DNA of 62,017 nt from Nemertoderma westbladi (lineage: Eukaryota; Xenacoelomorpha; Nemertodermatida; Nemertodermatidae). Numbering within the stretch: the stretch's first letter is position 1; the number at the start of each line of letters is the position of its first letter. This document shows positions 1-11,526 of the stretch, one piece after another. The stretch is from contig JAUCBJ010007022.1 of the NCBI GenBank assembly GCA_032718475.1, positions 1 to 62,017 on the forward strand. Reading direction: 5' to 3'. The position numbers and the translations under genes are program-made. The notes under the pieces were generated by a model. The model ran no database searches. It was not told the DNA's origin and saw only the letters and a program-made list of their open reading frames with translations.

Positions 1-120
1 AGCCTATTGTTCGAATTATCGCGTAACTAAATATAAATACGTAGAGTTTTATTTAATTAATTATTAAGTTTACTATTATTAATTACTATTAAAATTATTA
101 ATTATTATTTTCCGCTCCTT
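1..120. other. AT-rich non-coding sequence
   Basis: Low-complexity A/T-rich sequence with runs of att/tta. I see no coding potential, RNA gene or mobile-element terminus. Confidence 0.5.
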
Positions 121-121
121 T

Positions 122-275
122 TGCTATGGAGCTACCATTTAAGAGCTAGAGTCCCTTTATTTAAAGCATTCGAGTGTCGAAACGAAAACCAGTCCTACAT
201 GCAGGGATAGAACACACGACCTTTGCAGATATGTTAATTCTAGCCAACGTATAGTAGCCCACTACAGTACGTTAA
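122..275 (-). mobile_element. tRNA-derived SINE-like element, copy 1
   Basis: Read on the minus strand, a tRNA-like stretch runs through ggctagaattaac to a degenerate B-box region (ggtcgtgtgttctatccc, about 206-223). A tail follows that contains ttttcgtttcgacac and then ctagctcttaaatggtag. The same order of blocks recurs on the plus strand at about 39335-39500, which supports a dispersed family and not a chance B box. RNA polymerase III would transcribe such an element if the boxes were intact. Here the B box departs from consensus, so this copy is probably dead. The ends are approximate and no target-site duplication was identified. Confidence 0.4.
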
Positions 276-1221
276 GGTGAGATTTTCTTATAAATTATTA
301 ATATTTTTGCTGATTCATTGAGACAATCAACTACTGTATAGGCCTATACTACTAAACTATAACAACTTATTTTACTTTCACTTTTCTTTTAAGTTGTTTA
401 GCTTTGGGCATTTCTTTTCGTGTCTAGATGTTTATATACATTTTTTTATAAATGAACTGTTTTTCGTAAATACCATAATAAGGTGTTTTATTATTGGCCT
501 GAAATTCGTGTATAAACTTAATATTAGTCGGTATTTTTTATATTATTATTGATAAAGTTGTTTACAAGAAATCAATTACTAAATTATAAAATGATAAACT
601 TAATAATAATAAGTTGATTTTAAATTATGTGTCAATAGTTTTCCATCTCCCCACAGGTTTCTGTTCTTTAATTTTATTGTAAATTTATGTAAATACTTTA
701 AAATAAAGTAGGGCCTACCAGTTTTGTTTGACATTCGGCCACTATTATATATTTTTGGCAATGATATTATGTATAACTAATATTTGTATTTATGTTATGC
801 AACGTTACAATTTTTATGTGGGGGAGTCATAACTGCGAGTCATCAGCGAACAGTTACAATAAGTGAAGGGCTGAGCATACAAAGGTCTTAAGGGACATTT
901 TCTTAGAATCAGAGTTATACTCATACAGAGGTCCTATGAGACCTAACTTAACTTACCAATAAGGTTCTGAGTTCATATAAACAATACTGCCTGATATCCT
1001 AGAGTAAAATAGTCCTACAGTATGTGCAGTAAAAATCGCATAGACATAAACAAAAAAGGTCTTATGTACAATACTGCCTGATATATGCGAAACAATTTTA
1101 AATTTTTTGAAAAAATTTTTTTGAAAGTAAAGATTTTGAAGTACACATATGTACCTGCATGCAAAAATAGAGAATGCCAACATCAACTGTAATGTGTAGG
1201 TTAAAAAAAACGCAAAAGTGT
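276..1221. other. Non-coding AT-rich sequence
   Basis: No credible gene. A 17-bp direct repeat (acaatactgcctgatat) occurs at 981-997 and 1069-1085. The open frames here (about 950-1190 and 1357-1631, minus strand) are low-complexity and show no domain. Confidence 0.45.
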
Positions 1222-1222
1222 G

Positions 1223-2005
1223 ATTATCTCATAATTATATGATGTTGACAACCACGACTTTAGAGGGATTGTAATATTAATATTAAAACAATAAAATAGG
1301 ACATGGGGTCTATTCCCTCAGATACTACCTAGCATTTAGGGCCACTTGGACCACTGTTAGTACTCAGGCACTAGGCCCATCAAAAAACAAAATACCAACT
1401 CGATTTCAGTGCTACATAACCCAACCCAACTACCACAAGAAAAATTGCACCAAACCATACAGTAACTACAGGTTCCGGTAAGTATTGCACGAAATAGGCT
1501 ATCCCATAAATTACGAAAAATATAGGACATTTTGTCCGCCGAAAAGGTAAGTCTAAGTAATAAATTTTTATAAAAATAAAAGGGTTTCGGAGATTTAAAC
1601 ACTGAACCCTGGGCTTCGTGGTTCTCCTCATCAGCAGTGTGCCACGAACCCCACCTCTACCCTAACAAAACTGCACCACTAAATTAAGACAATGACCAAT
1701 AAATTAGAAATCCTACCGTACCACCGAACAGAGTTGAAACCACCCACCCCAATGTATGTTACCATCAGCCCCAAATGCATAAACATGATTTCCCAACTGA
1801 ATGCAACCAACCCCAATTAGCACCTACCGGTATGTACAGATATATGATCAGATTTTTAAACAAAATTGCGCAGATGTCAGAAAATTTTTGATGGGCCTAG
1901 TGCCTGAGTACTAACAGTGGCCCAAGTGGCCCTAAATGCTAGGTAGTATCTGAGGGAATAGACCCCATGTCCTATTTTATTGTTTTAATATTATTATCTC
2001 ATAAT
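1223..2005. mobile_element. MITE-like element with long terminal inverted repeats, copy 1
   Basis: Inverted arms of about 109 bp lie at 1278-1386 and 1885-1993; only one or two mismatches were seen in the parts I aligned. The inner ends read caaaaa and tttttg, and the outer ends read taatattaaaaca and its complement. Left of the arm, a further stretch (about 1236-1277) is shared with copy 2 near 39632, so the left end may be longer than the right. The 13-bp sequence attatctcataat is present on both sides (1223-1235 and 1993-2005), which looks like a target-site duplication. No transposase is encoded, so the element is non-autonomous. A duplication of about 9-13 bp resembles Mutator-type superfamilies, but that assignment is only an inference. 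Confidence 0.7.
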
Positions 2006-3471
2006 GACACTTTCGTCACATGGGACCTTTTTATGCTCAGCAGCCCTTCAATTATACTATGGCCGTTTTCCAAAAGTGGGTGTGTCTGGTCAGTAGTGTG
2101 GGTGTGTCGGAAACCATAATTGCCATAAGACAAAATACTGTATAACTAGCCACAGTGAAATAGGCCTAGTGATAACAACACTGTCCGGTTTGGATTGGGT
2201 TGCTGTTTTTCCCCACTCCTATTATATAATAATATATATTTTATGTCCTACTACCCCTATTATATAATCTTGTAGTTTAAATATATAAATATATTACTCA
2301 ACAATAAATATATTACGCAATAATTTGATAATGTTATTAATTGTTACTCCGCTGGGGACAGGCACAGGGTGACTGGCGGGAAGGATTTTCTGCAACGGAA
2401 CATGAACTGCTGTATTTATTACGGTGTTCGCAGGTTAAAATTGAAGCTACCGTGTTCCACTGCTCTACTGAAATCATAAATTAATTTGTTAAAAAATATT
2501 TAAGATGCGCTTGTTATTCTAAGTCAATAATAGATGTAACATGGCAAATAATCTCTTGAGTTGTGTCTTTCATGGGTTGTGACATACGAATACGACTATT
2601 GAAATCAATGTGTGATCTATAATATATTTTGACTAAATGACTCCATCATTGGAGTACTGGCCTAATTATTTACCTTAGCATGATTGAAAGATTTTGATTT
2701 CCGTTTTCTCAATCTATCAGAAGAAAATGTACTTTAATCATGGTTTTAATATCCTTTAGACAACTTACAATAGACGATCAGCTGAGCAGCCGGCTGAAAT
2801 AGTAAAACTACATTCACGTATAAGTTGATCTGTTCTGCTATTGCAGTCAACAAACCCATCCGTCGATCCTGCAGGGTAACACAGGATTTTGACTATTATT
2901 GTGAATTTCCTCTGTATTATTATTCTTGCCATAGAGTTTCTTTGCTATGTATCCATTCCCAATCTATTAAACCGATTCGCTTCGAATGTTCCATTGGATG
3001 TGCTTATCATAGTACAGTGCCAGTAGGCTTGATAAATATTTGGTACTATAATAACTGCTAAATTATGTAATAACTATTATCTGTGGTTTAATAGACTCGT
3101 AGTAGCTTAGTCAACAAGTCTTGACTACATGTGGAGATTTTTAATACAAGTTTCATCACTTTTAAGAATAAAATTTCGTCTTCTTCTTTTGTATTTTTTT
3201 TTGCTGTAGTGCCCTGTAAGTCTTATCTTTGAAATAGAGCTTTCATTGGTTGAGAGTGGGTCCGTAAAATTGATACAGTGCAGACAGTACATGGAGAGGA
3301 ATAACTTAGTAACTTATGGTAATTCCGTTATGAAAGTTTGATTCCTTTACTTCCAAACATTTGGATTTTCCGTACACGATAACGTAATGTAGGTATGTAT
3401 ATGTAGGTATAGTATTCGTGTAAATAAATATATATAATGAATGGGAGAATCTTTTAGCCAATCGTTAAGCC
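2006..3471. other. Non-coding sequence before the minisatellite
   Basis: No gene seen. A 78-codon plus-strand open frame at 2825-3061 has no recognisable domain and normal background composition. I treat it as chance. Confidence 0.45.
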
Positions 3472-6400
3472 AAGGAATGTCTGTTCACCACCATGGGTGA
3501 TCTTCCACAGTAAACCCTTCCACTATGTTTCATAAAGGAATGCCTGTTCACTTCACCACTATGGGTGATCTTCCACAGTAAACCCTTCCACTATGTTTCA
3601 TAAAGGAATGCCTGTTCACTTCACCACCATGGGTGATCTTCCACAGTAAACCCTTCCACTATGTTTCATAAAGGAATGCCTGTTCACTTCACCACCATGG
3701 GTGATCTTCCACAGTAAACCCTTCCACTCTGTTTCATAAAGGAATGCCTGTTCACTTCACCACCATGGGTGATCTTCCACAGTAAACCCTTCCACTATGT
3801 TTCATAAAGGAATGCCTGTTCACTTCACCACCATGGGTGATCTTCCACAGTAAACCCTTCCACTATGTTTCATAAAGGAATGCCTGTTCACTTCACCACC
3901 ATGGGTGATCTTCCACAGTAAACCCTTCCACTCTGTTTCATAAAGGAATGCCTGTTCACTTCACCACCATGGGTGATCTTCCACAGTAAACCCTTCCACT
4001 ATGTTTCATAAAGGAATGCCTGTTCACTTCACCACCATGGGTGATCTTCCACAGTAAACCCTTCCACTATGTTTCATAAAGGAATGCCTGTTCACTTCAC
4101 CACCATGGGTGATCTTCCACAGTAAACCCTTCCACTATGTTTCATAAAGGAATGCCTGTTCACTTCACAACCATGGGTGATCTTCCACAGTAAACCCTTC
4201 CACTCTGTTTCATAAAGGAATGCCTGTTCACTTCACCACCATGGGTGATCTTCCACAGTAAACCCTTCCACTATGTTTCATAAAGGAATGCCTGTTCACT
4301 TCACCACCATGGGTGATCTTCCACAGTAAACCCTTCTACTATGTTTCATAAAGGAATGCCTGTTCACCACCATGGGTGATCTTCCACAGTAAACCCTTCC
4401 ACTATGTTTCATAAAGGAATGCCTGTTCACTTCACCACCATGGGTGATCTTCCACAGTAAACCCTTCCACTATGTTTCATAAAGGAATGCCTGTTCACTT
4501 CACCACCATGGGTGATCTTCCACAGTAAACCCTTCCACTATGTTTCATAAAGGAATGCCTGTTCACTTCACCACCATGGGTGATCTTCCACAGTAAACCC
4601 TTCCACTATGTTTCATAAAGGAATGCCTGTTCACTTCACCACCATGGGTGATCTTCCACAGTAAACCCTTCCACTATGTTTCATAAAGGAATGCCTGTTC
4701 ACTTCACCACCATGGGTGATCTTCCACAGTAAACCCTTCCACTATGTTTCATAAAGGAATGCCTGTTCACTTCACCACCATGGGTGATCTTCCACAGTAA
4801 ACCCTTCCACTATGTTTCATAAAGGAATGCCTGTTCACTTCACAACCATGGGTGATCTTCCACAGTAAACCCTTCCACTCTGTTTCATAAAGGAATGCCT
4901 GTTCACTTCACCACCATGGGTGATCTTCCACAGTAAACCCTTCCACTATGTTTCATAAAGGAATGCCTGTTCACTTCACCACCATGGGTGATCTTCCACA
5001 GTAAACCCTTCTACTATGTTTCATAAAGGAATGCCTGTTCACCACCATGGGTGATCTTCCACAGTAAACCCTTCCACTATGTTTCATAAAGGAATGCCTG
5101 TTCACTTCACCACCATGGGTGATCTTCCACAGTAAACCCTTCCACTATGTTTCATAAAGGAATGCCTGTTCACTTCACCACCATGGGTGATCTTCCACAG
5201 TAAACCCTTCCACTATGTTTCATAAAGGAATGCCTGTTCACTTCACCACCATGGGTGATCTTCCACAGTAAACCCTTCCACTATGTTTCATAAAGGAATG
5301 CCTGTTCACTTCACCACCATGGGTGATCTTCCACAGTAAACCCTTCCACTATGTTTCATAAAGGAATGCCTGTTCACTTCACCACCATGGGTGATCTTCC
5401 ACAGTAAACCCTTCCACTATGTTTCATAAAGGAATGCCTGTTCACACACCATGGGTGATCTTCCACAGTAAACCCTTCCACTATGTTTCATAAAGGAATG
5501 CCTGTTCACTTCACCACCATGGGTGATCTTCCACAGTAAACCCTTCCACTATGTTTCATAAAGGAATGCCTGTTCACTTCACCACCATGGGTGATCTTCC
5601 ACAGTAAACCCTTCCACTATGTTTCATAAAGGAATGCCTGTTCACTTCACCACCATGGGTGATCTTCCACAGTAAACCCTTCCACTATGTTTCATAAAGG
5701 AATGCCTGTTCACTTCACCACCATGGGTGATCTTCCACAGTAAACCCTTCCACTATGTTTCATAAAGGAATGCCTGTTCACTTCACCACCATGGGTGATC
5801 TTCCACAGTAAACCCTTCCACTATGTTTCATAAAGGAATGCCTGTTCACTTCACCACCATGGGTGATCTTCCACAGTAAACCCTTCCACTATGTTTCATA
5901 AAGGAATGCCTGTTCACTTCACCACCATGGGTGATCTTCCACAGTAAACCCTTCCACTATGTTTCATAAAGGAATGCCTGTTCACTTCACCACCATGGGT
6001 GATCTTCCACAGTAAACCCTTCCACTATGTTTCATAAAGGAATGCCTGTTCACTTCACCACCATGGGTGATCTTCCACAGTAAACCCTTCCACTATGTTT
6101 CATAAAGGAATGCCTGTTCACTTCACCACCATGGGTGATCTTCCACAGTAAACCCTTCCACTATGTTTCATAAAGGAATGCCTGTTCACTTCACAACCAT
6201 GGGTGATCTTCCACAGTAAACCCTTCCACTATGTTTCATAAAGGAATGCCTGTTCACTTCACCACCATGGGTGATCTTCCACAGTAAACCCTTCCACTAT
6301 GTTTCATAAAGGAATGCCTGTTCACTTCACCACCATGGGTGATCTTCCACAGTAAACCCTTCCACTATGTTTCATAAAGGAATGCCTGTTCACCACCATG

Positions 6401-9400
6401 GGTGATCTTCCACAGTAAACCCTTCCACTCTGTTTCATAAAGGAATGCCTGTTCACTTCACCACCATGGGTGATCTTCCACAGTAAACCCTTCCACTATG
6501 TTTCATAAAGGAATGCCTGTTCACTTCACCACCATGGGTGATCTTCCACAGTAAACCCTTCCACTATGTTTCATAAAGGAATGCCTGTTCACTTCACCAC
6601 CATGGGTGATCTTCCACAGTAAACCCTTCCACTATGTTTCATAAAGGAATGCCTGTTCACTTCACCACCATGGGTGATCTTCCACAGTAAACCCTTCCAC
6701 TATGTTTCATAAAGGAATGCCTGTTCACTTCACCACCATGGGTGATCTTCCACAGTAAACCCTTCCACTATGTTTCATAAAGGAATGCCTGTTCACTTCA
6801 CCACCATGGGTGATCTTCCACAGTAAACCCTTCCACTATGTTTCATAAAGGAATGCCTGTTCACTTCACCACCATGGGTGATCTTCCACAGTAAACCCTT
6901 CCACTATGTTTCATAAAGGAATGCCTGTTCACCACCATGGGTGATCTTCCACAGTAAACCCTTCCACTCTGTTTCATAAAGGAATGCCTGTTCACTTCAC
7001 CACCATGGGTGATCTTCCACAGTAAACCCTTCCACTATGTTTCATAAAGGAATGCCTGTTCACTTCACCACCATGGGTGATCTTCCACAGTAAACCCTTC
7101 CACTATGTTTCATAAAGGAATGCCTGTTCACTTCACCACCATGGGTGATCTTCCACAGTAAACCCTTCCACTATGTTTCATAAAGGAATGCCTGTTCACT
7201 TCACACCATGGGTGATCTTCCACAGTAAACCCTTCCACTATGTTTCATAAAGGAATGCCTGTTCACTTCACCACCATGGGTGATCTTCCACAGTAAACCC
7301 TTCCACTATGTTTCATAAAGGAATGCCTGTTCACTTCACCACCATGGGTGATCTTCCACAGTAAACCCTTCCACTATGTTTCATAAAGGAATGCCTGTTC
7401 ACTTCACCACCATGGGTGATCTTCCACAGTAAACCCTTCCACTATGTTTCATAAAGGAATGCCTGTTCACTTCACCACCATGGGTGATCTTCCACAGTAA
7501 ACCCTTCCACTATGTTTCATAAAGGAATGCCTGTTCACTTCACCACCATGGGTGATCTTCCACAGTAAACCCTTCCACTATGTTTCATAAAGGAATGCCT
7601 GTTCACTTCACCACCATGGGTGATCTTCCACAGTAAACCCTTCCACTCTGTTTCATAAAGGAATGCCTGTTCACTTCACCACCATGGGTGATCTTCCACA
7701 GTAAACCCTTCCACTATGTTTCATAAAGGAATGCCTGTTCACTTCACCACCATGGGTGATCTTCCACAGTAAACCCTTCTACTATGTTTCATAAAGGAAT
7801 GCCTGTTCACCACCATGGGTGATCTTCCACAGTAAACCCTTCCACTCTGTTTCATAAAGGAATGCCTGTTCACTTCACCACCATGGGTGATCTTCCACAG
7901 TAAACCCTTCCACTATGTTTCATAAAGGAATGCCTGTTCACTTCACCACCATGGGTGATCTTCCACAGTAAACCCTTCCACTATGTTTCATAAAGGAATG
8001 CCTGTTCACTTCACCACCATGGGTGATCTTCCACAGTAAACCCTTCCACTATGTTTCATAAAGGAATGCCTGTTCACTTCACCACCATGGGTGATCTTCC
8101 ACAGTAAACCCTTCCACTATGTTTCATAAAGGAATGCCTGTTCACTTCACCACCATGGGTGATCTTCCACAGTAAACCCTTCCACTATGTTTCATAAAGG
8201 AATGCCTGTTCACTTCACCACCATGGGTGATCTTCCACAGTAAACCCTTCCACTATGTTTCATAAAGGAATGCCTGTTCACTTCACCACCATGGGTGATC
8301 TTCCACAGTAAACCCTTCCACTATGTTTCATAAAGGAATGCCTGTTCACTTCACCACCATGGGTGATCTTCCACAGTAAACCCTTCCACTCTGTTTCATA
8401 AAGGAATGCCTGTTCACTTCACCACCATGGGTGATCTTCCACAGTAAACCCTTCCACTATGTTTCATAAAGGAATGCCTGTTCACTTCACCACCATGGGT
8501 GATCTTCCACAGTAAACCCTTCCACTATGTTTCATAAAGGAATGCCTGTTCACCACCCATGGGTGATCTTCCACAGTAAACCCTTCCACTCTGTTTCATA
8601 AAGGAATGCCTGTTCACTTCACCACCATGGGTGATCTTCCACAGTAAACCCTTCCACTATGTTTCATAAAGGAATGCCTGTTCACTTCACCACCATGGGT
8701 GATCTTCCACAGTAAACCCTTCCACTATGTTTCATAAAGGAATGCCTGTTCACTTCACCACCATGGGTGATCTTCCACAGTAAACCCTTCCACTATGTTT
8801 CATAAAGGAATGCCTGTTCACTTCACCACCATGGGTGATCTTCCACAGTAAACCCTTCCACTATGTTTCATAAAGGAATGCCTGTTCACTTCACCACCAT
8901 GGGTGATCTTCCACAGTAAACCCTTCCACTATGTTTCATAAAGGAATGCCTGTTCACTTCACCACCATGGGTGATCTTCCACAGTAAACCCTTCCACTAT
9001 GTTTCATAAAGGAATGCCTGTTCACTTCACCACCATGGGTGATCTTCCACAGTAAACCCTTCCACTATGTTTCATAAAGGAATGCCTGTTCACTTCACCA
9101 CCATGGGTGATCTTCCACAGTAAACCCTTCCACTCTGTTTCATAAAGGAATGCCTGTTCACTTCACCACCATGGGTGATCTTCCACAGTAAACCCTTCCA
9201 CTATGTTTCATAAAGGAATGCCTGTTCACTTCACCACCATGGGTGATCTTCCACAGTAAACCCTTCCACTATGTTTCATAAAGGAATGCCTGTTCACTTC
9301 ACCACCATGGGTGATCTTCCACAGTAAACCCTTCCACTATGTTTCATAAAGGAATGCCTGTTCACTTCACCACCATGGGTGATCTTCCACAGTAAACCCT

Positions 9401-10493
9401 TCCACTATGTTTCATAAAGGAATGCCTGTTCACTTCACCACCATGGGTGATCTTCCACAGTAAACCCTTCCACTATGTTTCATAAAGGAATGCCTGTTCA
9501 CTTCACCACCATGGGTGATCTTCCACAGTAAACCCTTCCACTATGTTTCATAAAGGAATGCCTGTTCACTTCACCACCATGGGTGATCTTCCACAGTAAA
9601 CCCTTCCACTATGTTTCATAAAGGAATGCCTGTTCACTTCACCACCATGGGTGATCTTCCACAGTAAACCCTTCCACTATGTTTCATAAAGGAATGCCTG
9701 TTCACTTCACCACCATGGGTGATCTTCCACAGTAAACCCTTCTACTATGTTTCATAAAGGAATGCCTGTTCACCACCATGGGTGATCTTCCACAGTAAAC
9801 CCTTCCACTCTGTTTCATAAAGGAATGCCTGTTCACTTCACCACCATGGGTGATCTTCCACAGTAAACCCTTCCACTATGTTTCATAAAGGAATGCCTGT
9901 TCACTTCACCACCATGGGTGATCTTCCACAGTAAACCCTTCCACTATGTTTCATAAAGGAATGCCTGTTCACTTCACCACCATGGGTGATCTTCCACAGT
10001 AAACCCTTCCACTATGTTTCATAAAGGAATGCCTGTTCACTTCACCACCATGGGTGATCTTCCACAGTAAACCCTTCCACTATGTTTCATAAAGGAATGC
10101 CTGTTCACTTCACCACCATGGGTGATCTTCCACAGTAAACCCTTCCACTATGTTTCATAAAGGAATGCCTGTTCACTTCACAACCATGGGTGATCTTCCA
10201 CAGTAAACCCTTCCACTCTGTTTCATAAAGGAATGCCTGTTCACTTCACCACCATGGGTGATCTTCCACAGTAAACCCTTCCACTATGTTTCATAAAGGA
10301 ATGCCTGTTCACTTCACCACCATGGGTGATCTTCCACAGTAAACCCTTCTACTATGTTTCATAAAGGAATGCCTGTTCACCACCATGGGTGATCTTCCAC
10401 AGTAAACCCTTCCACTATGTTTCATAAAGGAATGCCTGTTCACTTCACCACCATGGGTGATCTTCCACAGTAAACCCTTCCACTATGTTTCAC
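3472..10493. repeat. 68-bp minisatellite array, left block (about 103 units)
   Basis: The unit starts aaaggaatgcctgttcactt, runs through ccaccatgggtgatcttcca and cagtaaacccttccacta, and ends tgtttcat (68 bp). Units are almost identical. Recurrent variants are ctctg for ctatg, cttctac for cttccac, cacaacc for caccacc, and a 63-bp form that lacks ttcac. The array begins abruptly at about 3472 and stops at 10493 where the LINE is inserted. Stop codons recur in every frame of the 68-bp units, so this block does not encode protein. Confidence 0.97.
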
Positions 10494-10494
10494 C

Positions 10495-11394
10495 GACTGT
10501 AGAGGCAATACGAATGATGTTGATAGTGATGTTTCCGAAATACCAATTAATGGAGACTCTGGTATGCCTACCCGTAGCAGTAGGTCACATAATACTAGGC
10601 CCCCCTCTGGCACTGAGGCTGAGCCCTGGCCACAAAAGCAAAAACCGTTAAATCCACGAGCTGATGTGTATTGCAATCGCGATTCTGGACGTAAAGAGTC
10701 GTTGTACCGTGAAGCGTTGATTGGTAATACCGGTTTGCATGACGATAACCGGTATCGTCTCCTCTCAGAGTTATCTGACATGTCGGAGCGGGAAGAAGGC
10801 GATTGGTCTGAGCCAGTCGATCGGTATGGTCGACCGGGTCCGGCTGCAGGACGTCTCCCGCAAGGTCGACCTCGAAGTCTCTTCCCCGATCGCGGCGAAG
10901 AAGTTGGTCGTCGTCCGCCTAGTGGGCCTCGACGCAACAGGCAGTCTGGTAAAAGTAAGTTTGTTAAAGGTTCGTCAACATCGCAGGCGTTTGCTACGAT
11001 TGCACCGACAAAGCGATTATTCCTATCTGGATGTGGTCCGGAAGTTACCGCGGAAGAGATCTCTACTTACATCAAAGTGAATGTTAAGATAGACGTGAAC
11101 TGCAGGAAGATTTCACCTGATGACGCATCATACTCCTCGTTTCGACTTGAGTGTAAGGAACCAGACGACGAGAAGTTACTGGTACCTGAGGCGTGGCCCC
11201 AATTCTGTCGTATCAGACCGTTTATTTCCTATGCAAACGGTACGTCCAACCGCAATCGAGCTAGCTTCCCAAAGGCGGCTGCTGATGAACTGACCCAGGC
11301 GAGGAGAGTTGAAGCAGACCAGCTGCAACGTGTATCATTAGCGTCTCAGCCTGACACCGGGGGGGGAGGGGTGAGCGCAGGCAATGACCAATAA
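10495..11394 (+). CDS. LINE ORF1 (gag-like nucleic-acid-binding protein), 5'-truncated
   Basis: The frame is open from the array junction through an acidic stretch to the first ATG at 10564, then 276 codons to TAA at 11392-11394. The N-terminal half is Arg/Gly/Ser/Pro-rich and basic (about residues 60-130 from the ATG). A more ordered segment follows at about residues 145-220, starting near PTKRLFLSG and running through YSSFRLE to WPQFCRIRPF. It resembles the RRM-like domain found in ORF1 of many CR1/L2-type elements, by eye only. A poly-G tract lies near the C-terminus (about 11360). In this supergroup ORF1 binds element RNA to form ribonucleoprotein particles. The true N-terminus is missing, so the ATG at 10564 is only the first Met left. 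Confidence 0.75.
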   Translation, partial: DCRGNTNDVDSDVSEIPINGDSGMPTRSSRSHNTRPPSGTEAEPWPQKQKPLNPRADVYCNRDSGRKESLYREALIGNTGLHDDNRYRLLSELSDMSEREEGDWSEPVDRYGRPGPAAGRLPQGRPRSLFPDRGEEVGRRPPSGPRRNRQSGKSKFVKGSSTSQAFATIAPTKRLFLSGCGPEVTAEEISTYIKVNVKIDVNCRKISPDDASYSSFRLECKEPDDEKLLVPEAWPQFCRIRPFISYANGTSNRNRASFPKAAADELTQARRVEADQLQRVSLASQPDTGGGGVSAGNDQ

Positions 11395-11526
11395 CTGAAA
11401 GTTATTATAATTTTGATTCTGTCCAATACGCTATATATATTATATATATACCGAGATTTTATTTTTGTAACCTATTTTGAATTTTTAAACTATACCTCTT
11501 TTTTCATACAACTTTAAAATATTAAA
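11395..11526 (+). other. Inter-ORF spacer of the LINE
   Basis: AT-rich 132-bp gap between ORF1 and ORF2 with a ta-repeat run (about 11430-11450). ORF2 has its own ATG at 11527. The reinitiation or internal-entry mechanism cannot be read from the sequence. Confidence 0.6.

Noticed and set aside
10440-10937. 165-codon minus-strand frame across the array/LINE junction
   Set aside because: Shadow of LINE ORF1 that runs into minisatellite sequence.
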